NCBI GenBank assembly: GCA_026874595.1
Contig: CM049308.1
Span: 91,515,624-91,579,623, forward strand
Direction of reading: 5' to 3'
Source of the DNA: Sipunculus nudus
Lineage: Eukaryota; Annelida; Sipuncula; Golfingiida; Sipunculidae
DNA length: 64,000 nt
In this document: positions 14,001 to 28,700 of the stretch, piece by piece
How the letters are laid out: each line of letters begins with the position of its first letter
Position numbering within the stretch: position 1 is the first letter of the stretch
Notes under the pieces: generated by a model
What the model saw: only the letters and a program-made list of their open reading frames with translations
Told to the model about the DNA's origin: nothing
Database searches by the model: none
Program-made: the position numbers and the translations under genes

Positions 14001-17000
14001 CTCTATAAAAAAAGTTATGTTTTGCTCAAACAGTAATGACTGTCACTGCTGGAACCTGGCGATGCCGCTTCAAAAGGGCATTGGTTTCACAGCTTGGCCA
14101 TCTCCATATAATAGGGCCCTACACTTTACCTTGATCATATCATGTTCAGATTACATAACAGAAACATCGTTCCATGGAAATAACAAGTTGGTTAAGAAGG
14201 GGCCATACCCCTGAAGTGGCCCACACGGAAGGTCTGCCTGATCCCCATGAGTGTGAATGTGGAGAAAGAGCAGAGTTATTCTAAGCGGTGAATGATCAGA
14301 TCAGCTGACAAAGGGTAAGCGGGGAGAGTTCAAGCAGTTCGACCAAGACAAAAGGCTTGCTATCACAATTTAATAAATAAAATCAGACCTGCATAACTGC
14401 AGGTGAGAACCAAGCTTTTTTTTATATAACACTAAATCGTAGACACATCACACGCTGCAATCAACATGATCGTCATTTGGATTATATTTATTTCCCACTG
14501 ATGCCCATTATTGCCACCTGGTGGCTACGCTCTTTACACAGCGCTTTAACTATAGGCCTACTGCCTATATGGTAAGTGCTGTTTGTTATGACCTCGTATC
14601 TTAAATTGCCACACCAGAGGGGAGCACTGTATTTTTGTCCAATCAGATGAGACCTTGTGCTGGAAGACACAGCCAAGCGAGGAATACACGGAGCAAATCA
14701 TGTTCATTTTGTTTTGAGTGACAGCTCATTGTCCCGGTAACCATCTAAACAGGCCACAGGCTCGGAGAGAATTGCCGCAGACGTGGTTTGCTTAGGGCCT
14801 TGGGCACATAGGATGCCCGGCCGGTGGGTTGTAATTCAAAGGAAACGTAACAACAAAGGCTGCGTGCACACCTCGCTGGCTGGTTTCAGTTCTGCTGACA
14901 ACAGATACATGGCTATGCTAACACAGTCATACTGTCAGAATCGAATCCGTCGATGATGCGAGAATGCAGAGGGAGCAATTAAAATTCGACCGTAAACTCT
15001 TTAAACGGCGCTTGAAGCGCAGCTATGGGTGGAGCCAGGATGCCTGTTGAGTGTTTGTTTATTGGCATCTGGTTGGCTGCTTGTCACATCATACGCACGT
15101 GTTTTTCAGTGGAAAACGAACCGCCATCTGGTGACTAAATATATCATAAACGGTCAAAGCTGACAGCGTGAAAATCAGTTGCTTCTTTAGAAGCGTAAGA
15201 TTTCCGCTGCCTCGGGAGCGTACCTGATGGCACCTACAGAGACTATTTCCCATGGGAGCAAGGTTTCATATCTGTGTGGTTTCGATTTCGCAGCTTTTCT
15301 CCTACCGCAAATATCGCGAATTTGAAACCACCGCAAATAACAAGCTAACCACAGTAATTGCCAAGTGCTTAATCAATCATGTGATTATCATAATCGATTA
15401 TATTGCTGAGGTGGCAATCAGTTATGTTACTTTATTTCTAAAAATTTACCCTAAATTATCGAAAATACCAGTGGAAGCATTGACATCTTTTTAATTGTGT
15501 GCCATAATTTGAATAAATAATCATAATTAAAACATCACATTTCCTGCTGAAGCTGGACACATCTCTAATCCTGACTAGGCACTAGCTGTCTTTTCAAGGC
15601 AGGGCCTGACAAACCCTATAGCCTGACACCCGGGGATACCCAAGTTCACCTTCAGACTACCATAAAGTTTAGGCTGTTAAGTCAGGTGGGCTAGTCGTAA
15701 ATGAGGTAATCTTGACAGACACTCTAAAATTCCTTCATGGATTTACTGACATTAAAACTTGCATGGACAAATTGCGAGGAGGATCGTTTCATTCACGGAT
15801 GGTTAAGCAAAATGCTTCTTGCACAAAGAATTTTTCAAAATTTCCAGGACTAAATGTATGAAAATTCTTGCAGCAGTAATGTCTGAATTTCATTGCATAA
15901 TTAGTTTTGATAACTGTCAAACATGAATGCATATTTATAAAGGAATTTGTATATTTTGTCTTTTTGACTTACCTTGAAGCCATCTTGGCCAACATTTTTG
16001 TCAGATTATTTTTATGATATCCAGTAATTTCGCAGGAATATACTGGGCTAGTGAAATTTTTCTGTGGCTAGTCCGCAAAAAAAATTTGTCAGCCCCTGCA
16101 AGGTTTATGTATCAATTTTATGAGACATCAGGTATATGTTCATGGCAAGCACACATTTTTTTGTATGTCTGAATTACATTAAGTGATATAATTCATATAC
16201 ATCCCCGTGACCCTGCAGTGTGTAAATTACTTTTTGACTAATTCTGAACCCCATTTCATTATATTTTCACTTAATTCTCAACAGGTGTGACATATTTTGT
16301 GATTGAGGTTATTTGAAGTCTTAAGAACTGAAATTCATTTGTGTTTGACCTCAGAAAATTGAGCCAAATGAGGTAATTTTAGGTGTTTATTTTAAGTCAC
16401 CCTGAGTGACCTATATAAGCAGTAAAGGGTTGATTACACTGACAGTTGTGAGATTGCTTTCAATGGTATTTTGTACTCTCACTTCCATCATGTGCTGACA
16501 CCTCGTGGTGAGACTCAGAATTATAACTGTTCCATGGGGAATGTGTGTATGACATAGCAGCCTTACTGTTAGCCAGGAGTGTTATTCATTTTTGGAAGAT
16601 GAGTCAAATGGTTATTGTGTAGAGAACTTAAACCTGTGATAATTATAAGAAACAATATAGATTAAGCTGAAGATGACAGTCATAAACAAAATTTTTAATA
16701 GGTCATCTTTCTGCCAGTCTATTGTAATTTTATACTTTAAGAAATTGTTTGATACCAGTTAAATAAAATCAAGTGGTATATGATGTGTACATTTATGTTT
16801 GTTATTTATTTACTTTCAGACGTTAACAAGTACGATATGATTTCAAAATAAGATGTTATGTCATTGTGTAATTAGATAATATTCCATCTCTTAATGTGTT
16901 GTTAATGTGTCCTGTAAACACATTATTACCTCCACCACAGGGTAGTTAAGAAATAGTTACAACCAGGAAAAGTTTGCTTCAAAGCAAGGAAATGTTTTAA

Positions 17001-20000
17001 ATTTTTTTTTAACTTGTAGCAGATTAGTGTAATTCCTGTACATACTGTTGCATTGGTTAGGGTGTGTTCTGTGCATGCTCTCTAGCTTAAATCTGGTCAT
17101 GTATGCTCCACCATTCTGCTTCATACTTCACAATGTGACACAGCTTTTTTACATTAATTATATAATTTTACTGGTGAATGTTAAAATCTTAAAACTTCAA
17201 TAATATCTACACCATGTCATTATTAGCTCAGCTGACTATTAGTCATCTGAGCTATAGTCGTGGTCCTTTGTACGTCGTCTGGCTGGCTGGCCTGCCGTTA
17301 ACAGGGCACGTTTTGAAACCGTTGGACTTAAGAATCCAAAATTTTGCATACAGTTAGATGTCCCCAAAATCTCCTACCATACCAAAATTGGGTCACTTCG
17401 ACTTCATTCCTTCGAGATATTAAGGAAAAACCTCAGTTTTCCATAAAAAAGCCATTGTTACACTTCAAGGCTGCCTAATATCAAAACCATGGATCTGTTT
17501 TTGATCTTATTTAGTATACATATTCTTCCATACATTTTCCATTAACATGTCAAAAATTAGGTCAGTGTTGCATATTGTTTTGAAGTAATTTGCACAAACA
17601 TTATACAATTTTTAAAAAATCAGGAAATATATCAAATCACTTAACATGAAAATTGCTGAAGTTGGAGACTTTTTTTTCAGGGATATAATTTTATTTGATC
17701 AAGATTCAATTGTTTACCCAAAATTAGATCTGAATTTTGCAAATTTTAAAAGTTATTAGCGTAAATAAACAATCAATGCCTTAAATTTTGTCCAACTTTG
17801 GCAACAGCAGGTTTTTAGCTCAGCTGACTGTAAGTCATCTTTAGCTCAGCTGACTGTAAGCCTTTGTCTGTCCTCCGTCTGTCTGTCCGTCCGTTAACCT
17901 GGCACAAATCGTAACCGCTGGACCTAGAAACTTGTAACTTGACATTCTGAGAGGTCCATGAAAAATCTCCTTGGAAACCAGAAATGAGGTCTCTGTTTCC
18001 CATAACCTTCCAGCTATGGGGCCCCAAAGTACCTCCGAGAATAGTCAAAAATTTCATACAAAAACTTCAATATCTCATTAACTACATCACTGATGGTCAT
18101 GATTTTTGGCATACATATTAATCATGTAATGTTCCATCAGTTCCTGCAGACTGGTGGCACCACCTGTATTTTTCGATTTTTTATGAATTTTTTTCTCTAT
18201 TTTTTAGACCTTTTAAGATGTGGTTATCTGTCAAAAGGGTACAAATAGTAACAACTGGACCTAGAATCTTCATTCTTGTCATGCAAGGAGGCCCATGAAA
18301 AGTGTCTGTGGAAACCTGAAATTAGGTCTCTGTTTCCCATTTCATTTAAGCTATAGGACTCCGAAGTATCCCTCAGAATAATGGAAAATTTGATACAAAA
18401 GCTGAAGTATCTGAACAACTAATGCAGAGATCACCATGATTCTTTGCATGTATATTGACCATTAAGTGTTTTTTATTAGTTTCTGCAGACTGGTGGAGCC
18501 ACGTGTATTTTTTTTTTAAGTTTACGCATTTTTTCTCTATTTTTGAAATATATATAAATGCAGACACAATCTTGGCCTGTTGGTTAATCTGTTTGATGCT
18601 TCAGTTGAATGGGTATATACTACCATTCAGATGATAAAATTTCCTTTTGGGAATCTCTTCCCGGTCAGCTGAGCGTCATAACCCATGGGTTACTTGTTTT
18701 ACTGTAAGCACTGTTGATTTAATTTTCACAGTATATATACATAAGGATTTAATCTTGTAAAATCTTAAATTTCAAAGGAATTGATTGAAAAGAGTAGCTT
18801 TTGTTCAAGTTTTCATACACCATGTCAAGTGTTGTTTACATCAAGCCCACCTAGTAGTACAGCCTTCACTTGTGTTATGTAACATCCACTCCAGGCAGAT
18901 TGCCTTGGCTCAGTTTGGCCACTATTAGCAGGCTTCTCCTCTGCCCTGCACTCCCCCCCCCCCCCCCCCCCCGATGGTGCATAAACTAGATGAATGTTAT
19001 AATTTTCTGCATTTGATTCATTCTTATTCTAGGCTATGCTACATTTTAGATTTTGTATTGTACCACCAGGGTGACTGTGCACATTTAATTGTATCCAATA
19101 TGAGGTTTATTGCTATGCAAGTGTGGATGTTCATCAGATCAGGAATTTTTTACTTCAAAGGAGTAAAAACTTTTTTTTTTACTATTAATTCCAATAATAA
19201 ATTATAACTGAGATAGTTATTAGCACAATGATATTGTTTGTCCCTCATTCAACCAACAGTGTATTTACTTTATTTGAAAAGATGTTTTTATTTTATCAAA
19301 TGTACTGAATCTTATTTTTCAGTAAATAAATTAAGCATGTACTGAAAATGAAAACTCCAATATACAAAACTTTTTAGTAGTAATTCAAGGAATAATCTTG
19401 AAGATGCCATGTTGTGGCATTATTTTCTTTCAAATTCAGTTTATACATTTGTGATTTAAAAATACTAAAATATATGTGTATGCTTAATATGACCCAATAT
19501 GAGCTATGTACACACTGGATAAATAATGATTGCATCTAAGAACTCTGATATTTTAACTTATTTTTTCAGATTTTTTGTGGATCTTAGCTTCTCATATGCT
19601 TATATATATGAAAAACATTACAATAGCATATTTTGCCTTTGCAAAAACTTCAAATTTCAGCTGAGCCCCGTGACCCATCAGTCCCTTGTATATCAAGATA
19701 CCAATAATTTTCTATTAAAAAACCTTCATTTCCCATATTTGAATTTGCATTGTGCTTTTCCTAATGTGTATAACATTTAATTAATGTATGCAGATTGGTT
19801 ATATTATTTTATTGTGAAATAACCTTAATTTCCTATATATTACTACGTCATAAATGCGTGTGTGCACCAGGGTTTATTTATCAAATCTGGAGACTATTGC
19901 TGTCATTGCTTGGGTTGCTGTAATTTATCTTACAACATTCCAGTTACAGTGTTTCCAAAATAACTCCATTATTATGTATTTCATACAGCACTCAGACAGA

Positions 20001-22640
20001 CAAGTATATGTAGTGTGACTAGATTTTAGAAACGAGTGAAACATGTAACATATCAATTATCAGACTCACACATGATAGAAAATAACTCTTCGCCTCCGCC
20101 AACAACCTGTAGAGTCTGGTTGGTTAATTATTGATAGTTACGGAGGTAATGCTAGCAGTTCTTCAGCCAGACAGCGCTGTAATGCGGTCTGCGGGTCTTT
20201 GAGGCTGTCTGTATTTTCTGCTGCCCATCCTTGGGGGACTCTAAAACCATAGTGTAAGTCTGAATTGTGGGAATCATCCTCCAAGTGTATTAAAGTTAAT
20301 CATGGAATGATTTGCTGTCTTGGCCCATAGAAGATCTTTGAAGATCATGTCGAGGGCTTTTTTTACTTTAAATGGATACAAGATGTGCCTAAATCACAAT
20401 GATTATCAGTAAGCCTGGAACTTTGTAGTCAGAGGTCAAGGAAGAGAAGGCAGCACCTGTTCTCAAAACAGCCGTATTTATCTTCTGTTTTATTGGTAAC
20501 CTGAAAAATTTTATTCTTAAATTACATAATAAACGTATGTGTCTGCGCAGAAAGAGCAGTAGATAAAAATAATGGAAGATAAGGTGAGATATTGGGAAAC
20601 TTTATCAGCTGAAAGAGCTATGTTTGTGATAAGAGTCACTTTACAATTCATTATGCATTAATTATTACCACGGTTGTGTAAAATTGAGGGGGGGGTAGAG
20701 AATCTAGGGACAAGAGGGTTAAAAATTATCTGAAGATAATTAAAATTTGTCACAGTATGTGACAATTTTCCCTGTTAATTACCCAATCATTTTGAAAAAT
20801 AAATTGAAGGGAGAAAAACATAAAAAATGGGGAAATGATCAGCAGATAATCAAAGTTTACATACTTTTTCACTTTAAAATATTCCTTCATGTGCAGTATT
20901 CTTGAGTGTTGATAATTGAAAAAAAATATGTATATAAAAATTTGTAGAAACAGCAAGAAGCAGGAAAAATAGCAACAAATAATAAATGTGTGAATTGGAG
21001 AAGTCCGTGAAAATTTCAATCGTCTATTAAATGTACAATACCCAGCTGGTTCTCCCAGACAGGCTATGACCGAGTAACTACTTCATGGAAAGTCTGGGTA
21101 TTCTTACTCATACACGTTTAGGCTGTGGGCCAGAGTGAAATATGCAGCCTGTCATATTGTGTCTGGGATTTTAAATTTATTCTTGATACATTTCCTTTCA
21201 AAACAGGTTTCCAGTAAAAGCTGTGGAATAGGTTGTAACATCTAATATGTTATGAATCACATGACAAATTACCTCGTCTGGCTTGTTTTTATATGAAATG
21301 TGTAGGTGTCTAGCGCAGACTTTGGTTTTACTACAGGAATTCCCAATACCTGCCTGGGTTAGGTTTGTACAAAAGCCAGGTTTTGATTTGTTATTTTACT
21401 CTAGTGATCTCTAAGGAAGTGTTGCTTTCTACAATTGTCAGGCTTGGCTGGCTCCATCAACACTATATTTGATGAATGGGAATTTTGCGTGAACCACAGA
21501 TTGTCACAGTTGATTGTCTACACGAATCTGGGGTGATAAACTAGGCTGTGCTCTAACTCTGGCGGTTGCCATGGTAATATGTAAATAGACAACCCCATTA
21601 AGGGCATGATATGACTGATTTCTACGGTAACCGGGAATGCTGAGCTATGTCGTTATTACACATCTGTGTATTTATAGCTTTATTATGAAATTCAGCAATA
21701 TTTTGGCTTTCATTTTGATCAAGGAAAAATTTGTTGATAGAGAATGGAGTTTATAATTATTTTTACCTATTACTTCCTATATTTTATCAGTCATTCTTTC
21801 AATTAATTTTCTTTTGCCTTTTAGGCAAACCTAAGTTCTGTTCAGGCTCAGACATTTTCCAAAATATCCCAATTTTAAACTGTTTTCCTTGGGCTGCTTT
21901 AGAAAAGACATTTTAAAGTAGGTGGGGATTATTTTCCTTTTCAGAATATTGTTTGTTTTCAGTGGTTTTGAATTTATCAGTCCCCCCATCAGCCTGTGTC
22001 ACTTTGGTATATTTTGAATTAAAATTATATAATGATGATCCAGATTACCTCCCAACATTTACTAGAATGTTCTGTTGATGTTTCCCTAACTGTCCACAAA
22101 TTTAAAACAAAATCTGTTCATAACATTTTGCGTAAATTCACATATAGGCAAATGAACCAATGAATCCAGGGGAATGGACAATACCTTCCCAGCAGAGGTA
22201 TTTTAATCATGCAGGAGAACCAGCTGGTTATGTTTTTGGGTTAGTAAAACCCATGTTTTGATATGTTGTCCACCATAGCACTGACTTGCACTATGGTGTG
22301 TTGAATTTGTGGTATAGACCTGACAGAGTTGAATCAATTAAAATGGTTTCCTGGAGAAAGAATAGGTTATATTGTAAACCACTATTTATAATTATTGTAT
22401 TCTGCAATAAGTCTATATCCAATGTGAAATATTGATGTCAGAGAACAAGCATGGGCTTGATGTCTTAAAATGTTAAACACAAATTTCATAATCTTACATA
22501 ATTTTTCCTCCAAGTTAAAAAATAAAATGAGAACCTTTTGATCATTGCTGACCCCTTGTGACTGATAATGGTACTATATGGACCAATCATTTCCAACATG
22601 AAAATGAAGAAGTCATGTTTGAAAAATTGTCTTTTAATAT

Positions 22641-22722
<82 letters not shown>

Positions 22723-25700
22723 ATATATATAAATTTGCATTGAATTTCCTTGCTGTAATGAGCCTGTTTGTTTTGTAGGTGGAAGCTGTTTTTCCTTCAG
22801 TCGCTTCATCAACATGTCTCCTGCAGAACTGTACCAGACAATGCAAGCAGGCCTTCTAGTCAGGTGAGCCATGTCACAGCACCAACAATCAGCAGACAGG
22901 TTTATCTTACAGCCACCAACAGCTGCTCACCCATTTATTACCTGTCTGTAGGCTGTTCTGCAGTGATTTTTAAAGCAGTATGTCACTGCACTAAGATGTA
23001 ATTAGGATAAAAGAGATCTTTGTTACAATATCTAATCAGAAACTGTAACATATCCTGAAAAGTGAAAGTAGGAAAGGCCTGAAGCCAGGTGTGGCAATGA
23101 TATAATATCAGGCTGTATCAGCATCTAACTATTATTGTCCTTCAGCAGCAAGTGCCATATGACAGCCTTTGTCTAAACTTTAAATGATCATCAGCATATT
23201 GTCATCTTCATTTTAATATTTCATTTGTTAAGATTAAGGTTGAACAAAGCTTCCATGTAAAATTGAACATAATTTGTATATTATACAGAAATAAATCTGT
23301 CTTTTTGTTTATCACTGAGTGTATTTTATGTACAACAAGTGATGTTACCATGTACAATATATAAAATATATCAGGTGGTTAGCAGTATTCCTGTGGTTGA
23401 AGGAAGCGTACAGGATACACCACCAAACAATGTGGCACAGCTCGGAGCCAGGGTAAGTCAGTCTTTGTACTTACAATAATCAATCTATATAATATATCAT
23501 ATAAACATATAATAATCACCACCAGCTCAGGTAATGAATGAAAATATACTTGTTTCTCGATAAATATAATTGCAGCGTGTTCTTATTCAAATCCTTTCTA
23601 CTAATTTCAGATCTAAATTTTTCATGCTCATCTTATATAACTGTACCAAGTATCCCATATACCACCAGCATGTTATGGTGGTTCTTTGTATATGTTGATC
23701 ATTTATGTTTTTGTTCAAAGTATACAATTTTATATGTCATATCAAATATGTGTCTTGAAAAATGTATCAACTAAATATATATCTAAGTATATCAGTTCTT
23801 CCAGTTCTCAGGAAATATGTGATCATGCATTGTTACTGTTGATATTTAGAAGAAATAAGCATTTCTTTTTTAACTATTCATAATACTTCTGTTTCTCCAG
23901 GTTGTCGAGCCGAGAGTTTTTGCTGCGTCCACTGAGTACTACCTCTCCACCTAATCTTTCATCCAGCTCTAATCTGCGAGGGCTGGTTTTCCTTCACTCC
24001 AACACGAGTTTCTCTACATACCAGCATCACGTGTACCATTTCATGCCAGAAACAGCCTCTCATCGCAAAATTCGACTACGCAAGTTGTCTGGAAAGAGAC
24101 CTGGAAAGGGCCCCTTGTCACCCACATCATCAGGAAGTTCTAAACTTCCCCTTTCTCCCACCAAGGTAAGTTGTTTTATTCATTCAAGACTGATGTTGGT
24201 ATTGTGGCATGTTGGCAACTATGATGTTTTGCATTTCTGTGTGAGTATTTTAGTAGTTAGGAGCCTCAGTGCAGTGTTGAATAAATTTTAAATTTTCATT
24301 TAAGTCAGCTATGATATTACTGGGAATTATTTATATTATTTGCTGATCATAAATTAAATTTCTTAGTGGCACATCAGCCCAGTGACTATCATACCTGTCA
24401 GATTATTGAGATATGGAGAAATGTACTTTTTTGGGATCATTCTAGCTGGTATTTTGTATAGACCAACTGTTGCATTACATTTTCTCTTATTATCATTGTA
24501 AGTATGCAGAGCATGATAAACATGCAGAAGTCTTAATATATTAAATGAACAGATGTATATTTGTCATTGGCTTTTATTTGTCCTGAATATATGTACTTTA
24601 GAACACATCCTTTAGTAGGTAAAATTATAGTGGCTAGCATATCAGACGTTTTATACTTCAACTGATACATGCTGCGTTAATTGTGAATAATTCTGTTAAA
24701 ATTTTTTTAAAGTCTTTGTACAATTCTATTAAAATTCCCTAGCACCTGAATGATTATAAATGCACTTTTTAATATTTTACAGAGCAAGCAAGTGGCAGAC
24801 CATGACACTTTGCCTGTTCATCGTCACATCTTGCGACCTTCACGTGTCCTTCACCTGCAGTCTACAGACTTCCCATCCTTCATCTATTATGCAACTCCAA
24901 AAGTAAGTTTGAAATTTATCTAATGTACAATAAACCCCAGTCACTCCATCACCAGTAGCTCTCACAGGAGCCGTGATATGTAATGTACAGTAAACCCAAG
25001 TAACTCCGCCACCAGTTGGTCTCATAGTCAGCCATGATATGTAATGTAAAGTTAACCCCAGTAACTCCATTTCACGTAGGTCTCAGTCAGCTGTAACATG
25101 TAAAGTACAGTAAACCCCAGTAACTCCACAACCAGTTGGTCTCATGCAGCTGTGATATGTAATGTACAGTAAACCCCAGTAACTCCACCACCAGTAGGTC
25201 TCATAGTCAGCCATGATATGTAATGTACAGTAAACCCCAGTAATCCCACCACAGGTAGGTCTCATGCAGCTGTAACATGTAATGTACAGTAAACAACAGT
25301 AACTGCACCACCAGTAGGTCTCATAGTCAGCCATGATATGTAATGTACAGTAAACCCCAGTAACTCCACCACCAGTAGGTCTCACAGTCAGTCCTGGTAT
25401 TTTATTTATATACAGTAAATCCCTACTAACACCACCATAAGTAAGTCTTACACTCAGCCCTGATATAAACTGTTCAGTAGTAAATCCTGCAAACACAACT
25501 GCTATTGTATCGTAGCATTGTGGCCATGTTGCCAAAGTGCTCAAGTTAATCAGTTATAAAAGGTTTTTATAAAAGGTAGAATTTACATAACAGAGGCCAA
25601 AATGATAATTTTCCAAATGAATGATAATGGTATTTAGATCAGGTGAGATTTATATGGTTGCTGATATACTGCACCTCAACTATTTCAGGTTTTGATTTGA

Positions 25701-28700
25701 TTAAGTAATTACCAGTGATATAATTTCATGACTCATCGGTTAAATAACTCACTAACTATCATTTTTAAGAATGTTCAAGATCAGTATTAGTTCACTTCAG
25801 CCATTAAACACATTGAGTCATGGAATGCAAGGCTGAGGACATTTAAAAAATAGTTGTTCATGTGAGCCAAATAACAGCTGCCACCTAGTGGTGAGGAAAT
25901 GTACTAAAACATTTTCTTTTCCTGGATGAAACTCACTTGCCACTTACACATAATTGCATCACAATATGTTATAATGATTGCTGATTACATTAAAATTTGT
26001 TGAAATATAAATTGTCCATGTGCGACTGGAAAAAATCAGTTTATGGGACATTTTAATGATAAGTTTACATTTCATTACAATATTGACATTTGACATATTT
26101 ATTGAACATAGATAAAAAAAAAAATGCATGAAAATTTTTAAGTCAAATGAGAAAAATAAAAACTGACTTTAAACAGGTTTAACACAAGAAGATTAGACTT
26201 TGTGATAATTTCATAATAACTGAAATTTTAAGTAAATCCTAGCCTATAAAAGTTTGATGCCACAAGGTTTGACTGTAGTTATAATGTATTTTGTAACAGG
26301 TGCTTGTTACCCCCCTTGACCACTACACAAGTGATCGCAGCGCAGCATGGGACCACATGCGAGCTTTACTGTGTGGTACCCCCGAAGCCCGGGACGCGTT
26401 CTTCTGTGGGACACCGGAACAGGCCATACAGGTGCGACATTCCCGTTGGTGCTTTCATCCATCGCCACCAGGTGGATTCATGGGCTTAACACCAAAGCAT
26501 GGCTATTCAGGGATATTTGTCCCAGGTAAGTTGATTTTATATTCTCAGGATGAAATCACTATTTTCAGTATGTGTGTACCTGAGTGTGTGTGTATTAATG
26601 TTTGATGGATGTTACCTCTTAATTTGGCTTTATGTATGTGTATGTTGTACAGCTACTGGACACGATCATCAGTAATGGTCAAAGTCACAGGTAAAATGTC
26701 TCAGCAGTAGAACATGTAATGCCTAATTCTGGCTCCTTAGTTGTTTACTGTCTGTATTGGTAAGTTGCTTGTTTTTAATATTTGAGTGTTTTTGTAAGTC
26801 CTTGCAAATGACTGAAAACCTGTATATGGTGTAAAAAACACTTTTTTTACAATTGGGTAAACCAGGCTAGAAAAATAAGAAAAATCTAGCCTTTGCTCAT
26901 TTACTTCCTAAAACTAACTTACTATTGTGCCACACATAAAGGTATGCCACATGAGACAAGGTATCCACGTGAGGCAAGGAATGCTACTGTCATGCAATTA
27001 TTGGCAACAGAGAGTGGGAGATTCTAGTTTAGTACATTCCTAGTCTTTTGCTGAACAAGTTTAGACTTTTATAACCTTTTATATGGTATGATATTGTTGT
27101 CTTTTTATGTATTTATGTATACTCAGTATATCTATATATATATACTCATGTATAACAAGAACTACTCCCAGGCAGCATCTATACTATTTTAGTCCAGACA
27201 CAGTCATTCTGGGATAAAGATTGGGAGATAAATATCTTTGACATGTTCAAAAGATTGCTAAGATAATATTTTGGGCCTAGTAGATTGGCTAAAAGGGTAT
27301 GGGCAGTTCTCACAGAGCTCTAGGGAATACAATATTGGGAGCCCTCTGGAGTTCCTTGGAGGTTGTACGGGTCTTGAAAAGTTGGAATGGGACTTGTGAC
27401 ACCCCAGTTATGAAGCTGAATACAGGGGCCACAAGTTGCCTGACAAGATAATTCCAAACCCTGGGGCAACAGTCATTGCAGCTAATATGGACTTATTATT
27501 ATTATTATCCGGGACAAGGGCTGACCATCCAGGTATTGGGCATTATACAGCATCCCCCACCCTTCACAACCAGCGGAATTCCTGCCGTCATTGGAACAGC
27601 ATAAATTAGCCAGTGCCATTAAGATTTCTGGTCATTTCCTATAAGACCTTTGCCATCTCCTGGTGTTGGAGTAGAATCTGGGGGTTGGCCCTCAGCATGG
27701 GGGATTATGGGAAGGGACAATAGAAATAATAAGTCGTCAAACAATGTCTGTTGAAAGCATCTACAGGAAACGATGATAATGAGGGGGGCTGATTGACCTT
27801 TAGTGGACCTTGGCCCCTCAGGGTTATGTAGGACAGGGATATTTTCCCAGGGTTCCTTCAAGAAGACAGATGCCAAATTTTGTTGGAACCGCCCAAGAAT
27901 CTGCTATTTTCAATAGCGACCATGTGTGACAGATAACGTGGCTGCCATCTTGAACAAGTTTGTCACTTCCATGCTTTCACCTGTTATTAGCTGCAGGGCC
28001 CGGGATTTGGACAGTTCCAGTGAGCTAATTGGGACATTTGGGGACTAAACTAGTACCGATTTGTCAGAGTAGCCCCATGGGTCCCTCGGCCTCTTGGTGA
28101 TGTCCCGTGAAAGGACCAGCTACCACCGAGTGACATAAGAAAACAAATTATCACAAAAGCTCAGCTGAATAAGCGTGTCTGAATGAAGCTACATGTAACC
28201 AGTTCCTTAATTGTTGGTAATGCTCATGTCCCCTTCAGGGCCTTCTGTTGAGACTATGTGCTGAGTAAACAAGAAGTTTAGCTTGACATCATCAGCAGTG
28301 TTAGTATCCTGTTTATCTTTGGAGTACTTAGTGATATCCTGTCCGAAAAGGGAAAGTGGTAATGTTTGTTACAACTCCCACTAGTGGACATCCTGTTATC
28401 TGAAGTCATCCAGATCAGTAAAAGAAACAACCTTTAATGATTTCTGTATAAGAAGTATAATAAAAAGAAATGTGATCTCATAGATTGTTTTAAATACTGT
28501 GACTTGCAATTAAAAATATACTTGCAATTAAAAAAATAACCACTCCTGTGAAGGTATATTTTCTGTGAGAGGTTTAAACTTCTGTAGTTGTCTCTTGTGA
28601 TATATCCCAAGCTCATGGCTAATTATATCATTAGGAAGGTTTCATTGTTTGTTTGGAAATAAGAAAAAAGAATATACATAGCTATTCTGAGAATTCTTAC

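Noticed and set aside
8192-22778. A nested gene in the 14.6-kb intron
   Set aside because: No frame beyond about 110 codons and none with recognisable domains; the content is repeats and mobile elements.
22640-22872. Frames rich in Tyr-Ile on the - strand
   Set aside because: Translation of the TA microsatellite and the complement of exon 10.
25083-25544. 153-codon frame on the - strand
   Set aside because: Falls within the 60-bp minisatellite; periodic sequence with no family similarity.
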